DNA of 64,000 nt from Mucilaginibacter tundrae (GTDB lineage Bacteria; Bacteroidota; Bacteroidia; Sphingobacteriales; Sphingobacteriaceae). Positions 1 through 6,828 of the stretch are shown in pieces. The notes beneath the pieces are model-generated. The model was not told the origin of the DNA. It was given only the letters and a program-made list of their open reading frames with translations, and ran no database searches. The translations under genes were made by a program, and so were the position numbers. The stretch spans positions 124,001-188,000 of the forward strand of contig NZ_JACCBZ010000006.1 of assembly GCF_013408825.1 (NCBI RefSeq), written 5' to 3'. The stretch's first letter is position 1; each line of letters starts with the position of its first letter.

Positions 1-297
1 AGATGGCACAACAGGGAACACAATTCCAAAATTGTGTTTGTATTTTACGGAACGATCCGATCCACCGGTAGCTGTTGATACCAATCCACGCCTTTTTAAT
101 GTATTTAAAGCTAATACTACCGTTTCCTCATCATAGTTTACCACCGGTTTACGGCTGGTTTTTTGATTACAGGCCGCAATCAAACTATTAACCGTCATAG
201 GATAATAATCCGGAGTGGTTTTGCTTTTTTCCATTAGCACGCCGAGCACACGTAGCTCAGGCGCATCAAGTACAGGTAAAGTTTTTGATGAATCCAT
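1..297 (-). CDS. DUF480 / YceH-type protein, N-terminal part (3' end outside window)
   Basis: The minus strand is open from an ATG at 297 to the left edge, giving the first 99 codons of a longer protein. The residues resemble the start of the YceH/DUF480 (UPF0502) family: an LDAPELRVLGVLMEKSKTT segment, then TPDYYPMT, an AACNQK motif, and PVVNYDEETV. Family members carry two winged-helix domains and are presumed to bind DNA, but the precise role is not established. The gene is divergent from the metallo-beta-lactamase-fold gene at 374, with about 76 bp between the starts. The frame has no internal stop. Confidence 0.8.
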   Translation of the reverse strand, partial: MDSSKTLPVLDAPELRVLGVLMEKSKTTPDYYPMTVNSLIAACNQKTSRKPVVNYDEETVVLALNTLKRRGLVSTATGGSDRSVKYKHNFGIVFPVVPS

Positions 298-357
298 GGG
301 CCAAATATAATCATCCGTTTTGTATTGAAATTTTAAGTTTTTTGATTAAAAAGCGAG

Positions 358-365
358 TATTTTTG
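358..365 (+). promoter_or_regulatory. Candidate -7 element (TATTTTTG)
   Basis: TATTTTTG matches the Bacteroidota -7 consensus TAnnTTTG exactly. It ends 8 nt before the ATG at 374, so transcription from it would start only a few bases before or at the start codon. A TTTG at 341-344 is only 13 bp upstream, shorter than the usual spacing of about 17-23 bp, so the -33 element is not convincing. Confidence 0.35.
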
Positions 366-373
366 TGGCAAGA

Positions 374-1186
374 ATGTCGCTATTTATTACATCGTTAAAT
401 TCGGGGAGTAACGGAAACTGCTATTATATTGGTAATGAGCACGAAGCCGTGTTGGTTGATGCCGGGATTTCATGCCGTGAAACAGAAAAACGCATGCTCA
501 GGCTGGGTTTATCTATTCAAAAAGTAAAAGCGATATTTATTTCTCACGAACATAGCGATCATATAAACGGCGTACCCGTACTGGCAAAAAAGCATAATAT
601 TCCGGTTTATATAACCCCCGGCACGCTAAAACATCTGCGCGTTAACCCGGGGGACTATCAAATAATTCATTTTATCGCTTATAACCCGGTTGTTATAGGC
701 GGGTTAACTATTACGGCATTTCCTAAGTTTCATGATGCTATAGAGCCGCATAGCTTCATTATCTCCTGTAAGGATATTACTGTAGGTGTATTTACAGATA
801 TTGGTGTAGCTTGTGAACATTTAATATCACATTTCAGCAAATGCCATGCAGCATTTTTAGAGGCCAATTACGATGATGAGATGTTGGATAATGGGGGTTA
901 CCCCTATCATTTAAAACGAAGGATTCGTGGCGGCCATGGCCACCTTTCTAACAAACAGGCATTGGAGCTTTTCGTAAATTATAAGCCTGAGTTTATGAGC
1001 CATTTGTTACTTGCGCATTTATCTAAAAATAATAATTCACCCGAGTTAGTATACGAGCTTTTTAACGCTAATGCTAATGGCACAGAAGTTATTGTTGCTT
1101 CTAGATATGAAGAAACACCTGTTTATCACATTGGACAGACAGATGTTATTATCGGCAGGGCAAAACAATTAGCCTTTAATTTATAG
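374..1186 (+). CDS. WalJ/YycJ-like metallo-beta-lactamase-fold hydrolase
   Basis: This is a cytoplasmic metal-dependent hydrolase of about 270 residues. The start LFITSLNSGSNGNCYYIG and the metal-binding HEHSDH motif near residue 60 place it with the WalJ/YycJ MBL-fold proteins, presumed phosphodiesterases or nucleases that in Firmicutes are linked to cell-wall and DNA-repair control. Downstream aspartate and histidine metal ligands are visible (FTDIG; GGHGHLSN). The frame also allows a GTG at 365, but the ATG at 374 begins exactly where family similarity begins and leaves the -7-like element outside the gene. The gene ends directly against the convergent amidase stop at 1187, with no intergenic base. 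Confidence 0.85.
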   Translation: MSLFITSLNSGSNGNCYYIGNEHEAVLVDAGISCRETEKRMLRLGLSIQKVKAIFISHEHSDHINGVPVLAKKHNIPVYITPGTLKHLRVNPGDYQIIHFIAYNPVVIGGLTITAFPKFHDAIEPHSFIISCKDITVGVFTDIGVACEHLISHFSKCHAAFLEANYDDEMLDNGGYPYHLKRRIRGGHGHLSNKQALELFVNYKPEFMSHLLLAHLSKNNNSPELVYELFNANANGTEVIVASRYEETPVYHIGQTDVIIGRAKQLAFNL

Positions 1187-2020
1187 CTATTTACTATCCA
1201 CTTCGTTTTTATACTCCCCTATCGCTTTAACAATCGAGCCAACAATTTCCGCTTGTCCATTTGCTGAATTAAGGTAATCTTCTTCTTCCGGGTTATTAAT
1301 AAAGCCGGTTTCGATCAGCACATTAGGCATACCACTGTGGGCTAATACTAATACACTTTGTTCCTTAACACCTAATGCTACCCTATCACCTGTCGCTTTA
1401 AACTGATCCATTAGCAAGTCGCCAAACAAAATACTCTGCTTGCGGTATTTTTGCATATAAGTATTTAAAACAATCTGATTTACCGGGTCAGTTTCGTCGT
1501 AGCTTTCATAAGTTTCTTTATAATTTTTTTCCTGATAGATAGATGAGTTTTCACGAACCGCCTCTAATTGCTCGCCTTTTCGTTTGTAACTGTACACCAA
1601 CACCATTACCCCTTTTTGTTTATGGGCTATACTTGCAGTGCCTTCCGGCGATGAGTTGCAGTGTATTGAAATAAACAGATTGGCATTGTTATCATTCGCG
1701 ATCTCAGACCGATGATTCAGCGGAATAAAAGTATTATCAGACCGTGTCATAATAACTTTTATCTCCGGATAGTTTTCATGTATAGCATCACGAAGCTTCA
1801 AAGCAATATCTAACGCTACGGTTTTTTCAACCGAGTATGACCCATGAGCGCCCGGATCTTTTCCACCATGGCCTGCATCTATAACAATAGTCCTTACTTT
1901 AAATGGCTTAGCCGTGGTATCTTGCTGTGGAAATGTAAAGGATACAATTGCAGTATAGGTTGTAAAAAACAATATCGCTATCCCTGTAATCGTACTTATT
2001 CTTATTAAATATTTTCTCAT
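1187..2020 (-). CDS. N-acetylmuramoyl-L-alanine amidase (Amidase_3)
   Basis: A 277-residue exported amidase that cleaves the lactyl-amide bond between N-acetylmuramic acid and the stem peptide of peptidoglycan. An N-terminal hydrophobic segment at about residues 8-30 acts as signal or anchor. The Amidase_3 zinc ligands are visible in order: His in DAGHGGKDPG, Glu in SVEKTVALD, His in FISIHCNSS, and the catalytic Glu in LIETGFINN. Length and domain content match the single-domain AmiC-type enzymes of Bacteroidota, where they act in cell separation and wall turnover. Its start is 128 bp downstream of the Fur-family stop, with a palindromic repeat between them. Confidence 0.92.
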   Translation of the reverse strand: MRKYLIRISTITGIAILFFTTYTAIVSFTFPQQDTTAKPFKVRTIVIDAGHGGKDPGAHGSYSVEKTVALDIALKLRDAIHENYPEIKVIMTRSDNTFIPLNHRSEIANDNNANLFISIHCNSSPEGTASIAHKQKGVMVLVYSYKRKGEQLEAVRENSSIYQEKNYKETYESYDETDPVNQIVLNTYMQKYRKQSILFGDLLMDQFKATGDRVALGVKEQSVLVLAHSGMPNVLIETGFINNPEEEDYLNSANGQAEIVGSIVKAIGEYKNEVDSK

Positions 2021-2083
2021 TAATTATATATCGTTTCTATCCTATTTAGTAAAGTTTTCAAAATCACCTCATCAATGGCCCAA

Positions 2084-2156
2084 TCCTCCCAAAAAGGGAG
2101 GACTTTTAATAACGGTCGAACCAAAAAAGTCTTCCCTTCCGGGGAGATTTAGAGGG
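2084..2156. repeat. REPIN-like pair of inverted palindromic units
   Basis: Two similar GC-rich palindromic units lie head to head. Unit A (2084-2102) folds as TCCTCCC, an A5 loop and GGGAGGA. Unit B (about 2124-2156) reads AAAGTCTTCCCTTCCGGGGA and then GATTTAGAGGG. Read on the minus strand, unit A is AAAGTCCTCCCTTTTTGGGA followed by GGATTGGG, so the two are diverged inverted copies. This is the arrangement of REP doublets. The stop codon and last three codons of the Fur-family gene (2149-2160) lie in or against unit B. Membership of a genome-wide family is an inference. Confidence 0.5.
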
Positions 2157-2586
2157 CGCTTTTGTTGCATTGCGGGCATGTGCCCGATGCATAAATTGTG
2201 AATCCATCGGCCTTAAAACCGGGAGGTAAATTGAATGCCGGCAAACTTAAATCATTTAAACAATATACCTTATTACAAACTACACAATTAAAATGTAAAT
2301 GTTCATCGTGATGAAGATGTTCCTGGCAGTTAGAGGTGCAAATAGCGTAGTTGGCAGTTCCGTTTAAATCAAATATCTTATGAATAATGCCCTTTTCTTC
2401 AAACACATTTAATATACGATAAAGCGTAACACGATCTACATCTTCCATTAAACCTTCCAAATCGGGTTGTGACGTCGCTGTATTTTTTGCAGACATCATC
2501 GCCAAAACTTTTAATCTTGGACCGGTTTTTTTTAAATGATGCAAATCAAGCAAATGCTCAAATTTGTTATTTATTATTTCTGTCAT
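2149..2586 (-). CDS. Fur-family metal-responsive transcriptional regulator
   Basis: A 145-residue cytoplasmic repressor of the Fur/Zur family. The N-terminal winged helix includes the recognition-helix region DRVTLYRILNVFEEKGII. The C-terminal dimerisation and metal domain has a His/Cys cluster (CQEHLHHDEHLHFNC), the first CxxC (NCVVCNK) and a final CPQC typical of the structural zinc site. The metal sensed cannot be read from sequence; Zur-like zinc sensing is favoured by its partner, a MerC-domain membrane protein 12 bp upstream. The two appear to form one transcript whose promoter carries a repeated ATGCA motif, probably the regulator's own operator. The last three codons and stop fall within or beside a REP-like repeat. 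Confidence 0.88.
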   Translation of the reverse strand: MTEIINNKFEHLLDLHHLKKTGPRLKVLAMMSAKNTATSQPDLEGLMEDVDRVTLYRILNVFEEKGIIHKIFDLNGTANYAICTSNCQEHLHHDEHLHFNCVVCNKVYCLNDLSLPAFNLPPGFKADGFTIYASGTCPQCNKSAL

Positions 2587-2598
2587 TTAATATGGCTA

Positions 2599-3000
2599 TC
2601 AATGCGACTCATGATTACAAACTTTACAGGCACCAACATATTTATAATTTATAAAATGCGCCATTGCTATGGTAAACCCACCCAAAGGTACAATAATACC
2701 TTCAAGCCAACCTGTAATAAAAAGATGGCCAAGTATAATTACTGTAAAACCTATACTTAATAATAACAATGGAAGCCACCGCTTATGCATGCGAAAATAC
2801 GAAGAACTGATAGATGATATACCAATTATAAAAGCTAAAATTATCATACCCCACTCAAACCAGGGGTTTGCTAAAAAACCAAGGCCAATTAATGGCAAAA
2901 CGGTTATAAAAATGGGCACAAGTGCACAATGAATAGCGCACAAGGTTGATGCTGTCATGCCTATGTTATCCAATTTAGCAGTTAGTTTGGCAAATTCCAT
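2599..3000 (-). CDS. MerC-domain inner-membrane protein
   Basis: A small integral membrane protein of 133 residues from the ATG at 3000, with four predicted transmembrane helices. The first helix carries a STLCAIHCALVP segment, matching the paired cysteines of MerC-type transporters; a C-terminal KVCNHESH adds possible metal ligands. MerC proteins were described as mercuric-ion transporters, but the many Bacteroidota copies beside Fur-family genes more likely handle other metals. An upstream in-frame ATG at 3036 would add 12 poorly hydrophobic residues; the 3000 start is preferred because the family alignment begins there and an exact TAnnTTTG lies just upstream. It is cotranscribed with the Fur-family gene. 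Confidence 0.82.
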   Translation of the reverse strand: MEFAKLTAKLDNIGMTASTLCAIHCALVPIFITVLPLIGLGFLANPWFEWGMIILAFIIGISSISSSYFRMHKRWLPLLLLSIGFTVIILGHLFITGWLEGIIVPLGGFTIAMAHFINYKYVGACKVCNHESH

Positions 3001-3001
3001 A

Positions 3002-3048
3002 ATGCAAATATAATCACAAATGCAACCATGATGCATTTAATTATGCAT
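3002..3048 (-). promoter_or_regulatory. merC-fur promoter with ATGCA repeats (candidate metal operator)
   Basis: On the minus strand an exact -7 element TATATTTG occupies 3005-3012, directly before the merC ATG at 3000. Overlapping and upstream of it, ATGCA recurs at plus-strand positions 3002, 3020, 3031 and 3043. It includes a perfect 7-bp inverted repeat AAATGCA/TGCATTT (3018-3024 and 3032-3038) and a second pair of ATGCAT palindromes (3031-3036, 3043-3048). No -33 TTG is found at the usual distance. The layout suits an operator for the Fur-family repressor encoded by the same transcript; that assignment is inference. Confidence 0.45.
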
Positions 3049-3109
3049 TTTTTTACTCTTTAATTATTTTATATTCATTTAACAATAATTAAATATTGAT
3101 AGTAAATAT

Positions 3110-3117
3110 TATTTTTG
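3110..3117 (+). promoter_or_regulatory. Candidate -7 element (TATTTTTG) for the PAP2-like gene
   Basis: This is an exact TAnnTTTG match 20 nt before the GTG at 3138. Transcription would begin near 3124. The first ATG after that, at 3127, opens an eight-codon reading frame (MSKLCLKI, stop at 3151-3153) that overlaps the GTG start out of frame. No -33 element is seen at normal spacing. Confidence 0.35.
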
Positions 3118-3137
3118 CAGCCGCTAATGTCTAAACT

Positions 3138-3770
3138 GTGTCTCAAAATATAAGTTTGTCAATAAAGGAGAGTTGGAAAGAAACCATCAGTAATACATCT
3201 GATAGGGTTAAATTAATCATTGGTTCAGTGTTGATATTTATCATCCTGGCACTGATGCCCCAATTTTTCAATAAAATTGAAAAACGTAACGGCGTTGTAT
3301 TGCACGATTGGTTATTAGCAGCCATTCCTCCGCATAACGTTTCTGTAGCTATATTTATCGTTATTTGGGGCATGGGCTTGCTCATTTTGTACAGGGCATT
3401 ATATAAACCCAGAATTTATATAATATATATTTGGGCGCTGATTGTTGTTTGCCTTGTTCGTATGGCAACCATTAGTTTTGTGGCGTTAAACCCGCCTATC
3501 GGCCTGATACCATTGGCAGATCCCCTTACAGGTATTTTTTATGGTGAAGCCAGTATTACTAAAGATCTGTTCTTTTCGGGGCATATAGCTACCCTTACCC
3601 TAATATTTTTGTGTCTTGATAAAAAGTCAGACAAAATGATAGCCTTGGGGGCCATCATAACTGTTGCCTGCCTTTTATTGGTGCAACATATACATTATTC
3701 TGTTGATATTTTAGCTTCGCCTATTATTACTTATACCTGCTTCAGATTGGCAAAATACTCTTTGTTTTAG
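3138..3770 (+). CDS. PAP2 / sphingomyelin-synthase-like membrane phosphatase
   Basis: A 210-residue polytopic membrane protein with about six hydrophobic segments. The second half carries FFSGHIATLTLIF and, about 45 residues on, QHIHYSVDIL. These match the conserved SGH and HYxxD motifs of the PAP2_C (sphingomyelin synthase-like) branch of the PAP2 superfamily, whose members transfer or hydrolyse lipid phosphate head groups at the membrane. The substrate is unknown; Sphingobacteriaceae do make sphingolipids, but a synthase role is not shown. The only start upstream of the conserved part is a GTG at 3138, overlapped by a tiny out-of-frame ORF from 3127. The stop overlaps the convergent GH130 stop in the shared bases TTAG at 3767-3770. 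Confidence 0.75.
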   Translation: MSQNISLSIKESWKETISNTSDRVKLIIGSVLIFIILALMPQFFNKIEKRNGVVLHDWLLAAIPPHNVSVAIFIVIWGMGLLILYRALYKPRIYIIYIWALIVVCLVRMATISFVALNPPIGLIPLADPLTGIFYGEASITKDLFFSGHIATLTLIFLCLDKKSDKMIALGAIITVACLLLVQHIHYSVDILASPIITYTCFRLAKYSLF

Positions 3771-4840
3771 CCGGGCAATTTATCCGGAATATCTAAACGG
3801 GCTACGCCTATCCTGTCATCTGCCATTCCATAATAAACATCAAACCTGTTTGGCATACCTATATCGTCTCTTCTGTCTATCCCTGTTGGAAAAACAACAT
3901 CAGCAATTAAGCCAACACGTTCTTCAGGCAATTCAGGCTTCATTATTGGTTCTGCTGATCGATATAATATTTTTGTAACATCCTCCTTTGATAATACCAT
4001 TATCCCGGCAGAATAACACAATTGTGTTTTTTCGCTGTTTGGTAAAGGTACTTCACTAACCCCGTGATACAATATCATCCACCCCAGATCTGTTAAAACA
4101 GGTGGCGTTCCACAACCTATTTTTAGCTTTTCCCAATAAGCCTTGGGTGCCGCCAGCCGTTCATGCGACGTAAAACTCGCTCCTTTAGCCGGCAGGTGTG
4201 TGGCAGTATCAAACCGGCAATACGACAGCCAAATACTTTCGCAGTGTAAATCTACTGTATGGCTACCATCTTTTGCTCTTATTTCTTCGGGGCTTGTACC
4301 CGGAAATATTGGGCGGTGAAGTAGTGCCATTTCATCATGTCCGTTAAGATTTTTTATCAGAAGTGGGAAAGTGCAGGAGTCCTTATCATCTACTCCTTCA
4401 AATTTTATGTCCTCAATAGGAGAAAACTTTGCTAATCCAACTCGTTCCCAATTCAACAAATCTTTTGAACGGGCTATGGCAATCCGAGGCCCATTAGCTC
4501 CAAAAGCCACATAATTCATCACATAATGGTTCAGTGGTTCTACAAAAGTAATACGTGGATCTTCACACCCTCCGCCACCCGGCCTTAACTCATAGTCGGC
4601 TTCTGGTTGTAACGCGATACCTAAACGTTCAACATCAACAGGATCACCGGCATCATTAAATATTACCCTTGCAACACCTATGCGCGAAAAATTCCCTTTA
4701 CCCACCATACGTGGAAATAAATAAAGATGACCATCCTTACCACGGACTGCCGCAGGGTTAAGCACACCTTCTATCTCCATCGCGTCGCCATCTTCAGGCT
4801 TCATAATTATACCCAAACGTTGCAATTTAAACTCACCCAT
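3767..4840 (-). CDS. GH130 family mannoside phosphorylase/mannosidase
   Basis: A 357-residue cytoplasmic (no signal peptide) five-bladed beta-propeller enzyme of GH130, a family of beta-mannoside phosphorylases and some hydrolases. The catalytic acid is Asp94 in GGGCEDPRITF; the flanking ADYELRPGGGG and the MALLHRP and YHGVSEV segments fit the propeller active site. It differs clearly from the GH130_1 enzyme at 54366, so the acceptor may differ; beta-1,2- or beta-1,4-linked mannosides are both possible. Its start overlaps the end of the HAD gene by 8 bp, indicating translational coupling. With the HAD and mannose-6-phosphate isomerase genes it suggests a route from mannosides through mannose-1-phosphate into glycolysis. 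Confidence 0.88.
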   Translation of the reverse strand: MGEFKLQRLGIIMKPEDGDAMEIEGVLNPAAVRGKDGHLYLFPRMVGKGNFSRIGVARVIFNDAGDPVDVERLGIALQPEADYELRPGGGGCEDPRITFVEPLNHYVMNYVAFGANGPRIAIARSKDLLNWERVGLAKFSPIEDIKFEGVDDKDSCTFPLLIKNLNGHDEMALLHRPIFPGTSPEEIRAKDGSHTVDLHCESIWLSYCRFDTATHLPAKGASFTSHERLAAPKAYWEKLKIGCGTPPVLTDLGWMILYHGVSEVPLPNSEKTQLCYSAGIMVLSKEDVTKILYRSAEPIMKPELPEERVGLIADVVFPTGIDRRDDIGMPNRFDVYYGMADDRIGVARLDIPDKLPG

Positions 4841-5621
4841 TTTCCTTATTCTTTTTTGGTTTTAATTTTACTGGCTTACCACCCAGGCATGCTATAATAG
4901 ATTCAATTACCCGCTTGGTTTCATCAGGATCCCGCACTTGAATACAATCGGCACCCGTTATTCTTGCGGGATGATCATTACCACCATCAAATAAAGCGTC
5001 CCCTATAAAAAGCATTTCGCTTATTTTAATATTCAGCACCGATTTTAATTTGCGGATGCCATAAGCCTTATCAATCCCCGGTTTGGTTATATCAATAGAA
5101 GTAGCGCCCCCCATTTGCACAGAAAATCCTGAAAGCGTCTTATCCAGGATGGCTTTTATTTTTTTGCGTTTTACAAATTTAGGATCCCAAACTTTCTTTT
5201 CGTCCAATGGCGCTTTTTGCCCTAATGCCGAATAGGTGATTTGGCTACCCCTGTCTTCAATTTGTTCTCCCCATGTTTTAGCAACTGTGGTTTTTGATTG
5301 CTTTATGGCAGCATTAAGTGCAGTTATGATCTGCGTTTTTTCATCTGCTGTAAAATTTTCTGCGTAGAGCTCCTTCCATCCGTGCTTATAACTATAAAAC
5401 TTAGTGCCGCAGGTTGGTAGTATTGACAAATTTTTAAGGTGCTTTTCTTTAGTTAGATGCGAGAGCACCTGTTTTTCGAACTGCGGCCAATCGCCGCCAG
5501 ATATAATGGCAACCTTTACCGTATCAATCAGCCTACTGAAAAGTGTGGCCATTTCTTCATCTAATGACGCTTTGCTTTGGGCAAGCGTACCGTCGAGGTC
5601 AAATATTATTAATTTCTTCAT
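4833..5621 (-). CDS. HAD-IIB protein resembling eukaryotic-type phosphomannomutase
   Basis: A 262-residue cytoplasmic HAD-superfamily protein. The nucleophile motif is DLDGTLAQ (Asp8, Asp10), followed by AIISGGDWPQFEKQV and a C-terminal FIGDALFDGGNDHP metal-binding motif. Beyond the HAD core the cap resembles eukaryotic PMM1/PMM2: an EDRGSQITYSALGQ stretch, then GFSVQMGGATSIDITKPGID-K, and a RDPDETKRVIE tail. That suggests interconversion of mannose-1-phosphate and mannose-6-phosphate rather than a generic phosphatase. The context supports it: it sits between GH130 (makes mannose-1-phosphate) and ManA (uses mannose-6-phosphate). A plain sugar phosphatase remains possible. It overlaps the GH130 gene by 8 bp and lies 29 bp after manA. 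Confidence 0.72.
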   Translation of the reverse strand: MKKLIIFDLDGTLAQSKASLDEEMATLFSRLIDTVKVAIISGGDWPQFEKQVLSHLTKEKHLKNLSILPTCGTKFYSYKHGWKELYAENFTADEKTQIITALNAAIKQSKTTVAKTWGEQIEDRGSQITYSALGQKAPLDEKKVWDPKFVKRKKIKAILDKTLSGFSVQMGGATSIDITKPGIDKAYGIRKLKSVLNIKISEMLFIGDALFDGGNDHPARITGADCIQVRDPDETKRVIESIIACLGGKPVKLKPKKNKENG

Positions 5622-5650
5622 ATAAATAGCCCTTTATGAATATTTGGCTT

Positions 5651-6646
5651 TTATTTATTGGTATTGGGTATGGCTATTTCTAATAAGTTTATTTTTCCCT
5701 GCGGGATGCAATTAACTATATCGATTTCTGCCGGAAGTAAAACAACATCACCTTTTTGCATGGAATACTTTGTACCATCGAAATCCAGTTCACCTTTGCC
5801 TTCGGTACAAACAAGTATCCGAGGTTCATCTTCTGCCCCTACAATAAACTGATCGGCAGTGTTCATACGCCACATAATGAAATGCTCGTTATTAAAATAT
5901 TCCTCCCGGGTTACTGTCCCATCAGTAATAGTTCTTGGTTTAACAGGATCAATATTAGTTAAACTAAAATCGATACAGGCTAATGCTTTGTCAACCTGCA
6001 ATTCGCGCGGTTTACCTGTTTTGGCATCGGTTCTGTCCCAATCATAGAGGCGATAAGTAGTGTCACTATTTTCCTGCACTTCAAAAACTACCACATCAGC
6101 CAGTGTATGTACTGTACCGGAATGGATAAAGACACCATCGCCAGGTTTAGGAACAAAGCTATGTATATAATCTGCCACTTTATGGTCTGCCAATCCCTTG
6201 CGCAAGTCTTGTTCGGTAGTGCCCGGTGTTAAGCCAGCATAAATTGTTGCTTTAGGCCCTGATTCTATTACAAACCAGGCTTCCGTTTTACCTGTATCTC
6301 CTTTTGGTATGTATTCTTTTTGATCATCAGAAGGATGCACTTGTACAGATAATACCTCTTGAGCATCAAGAAATTTTAGCAATAAGGGAAAACGGTCAAA
6401 CTTTCCAGCAAGCCTACCCATTATACTTTCGGGATATTGCTCAAATAATTGAGTTAAAGTATAACCTTGATATAATCCCGCATTTACAACACTCGCATGG
6501 TCATCGCGATCACTTAATATCCAGGCTTCCCCAACAGGGCCTTCCGGTAACGGCTCAGTTAATAAATGGCTTAACCTCCTACCCCCCCAAAGCCGGTATT
6601 GATAAATTGGAGTAAAAAAAAGAGGATATAATGTAGACTGGTTCAT
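5651..6646 (-). CDS. manA: Mannose-6-phosphate isomerase, class I
   Basis: A 331-residue cytosolic zinc cupin that interconverts mannose-6-phosphate and fructose-6-phosphate. Diagnostic segments are YRLWGGRRL near the start, QVHPSDDQ (zinc ligands Gln and His), KTEAWFVIE (Glu ligand), HSGTVHTL (His ligand), and the active-site VFEVQENSDTTYRLYDW. The length matches the short bacterial ManA form. It is the first gene of a three-gene minus-strand operon with the PMM-like and GH130 genes. The divergent glycine-rich gene starts 182 bp away. No clear TAnnTTTG element was found upstream. Confidence 0.93.
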   Translation of the reverse strand: MNQSTLYPLFFTPIYQYRLWGGRRLSHLLTEPLPEGPVGEAWILSDRDDHASVVNAGLYQGYTLTQLFEQYPESIMGRLAGKFDRFPLLLKFLDAQEVLSVQVHPSDDQKEYIPKGDTGKTEAWFVIESGPKATIYAGLTPGTTEQDLRKGLADHKVADYIHSFVPKPGDGVFIHSGTVHTLADVVVFEVQENSDTTYRLYDWDRTDAKTGKPRELQVDKALACIDFSLTNIDPVKPRTITDGTVTREEYFNNEHFIMWRMNTADQFIVGAEDEPRILVCTEGKGELDFDGTKYSMQKGDVVLLPAEIDIVNCIPQGKINLLEIAIPNTNK

Positions 6647-6828
6647 AATTCTAATCGATTAATACACACAACAAATATTTACCAATTATGTTAGTCACAT
6701 GTTTGTTATAATAGGGTTTAAATATTGGCTTGATACTTGTACTTAAATTATTAGGATCGTATTAAACCTTTTAAATTTTAATGCGTCTATAAATTATCAG
6801 CACAAATCGCTCAGTAAATATTTACATT

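Noticed and set aside
6304..6615. 103-codon plus-strand ORF antisense to manA
   Set aside because: It overlaps conserved ManA motifs on the other strand and has no recognisable domain.
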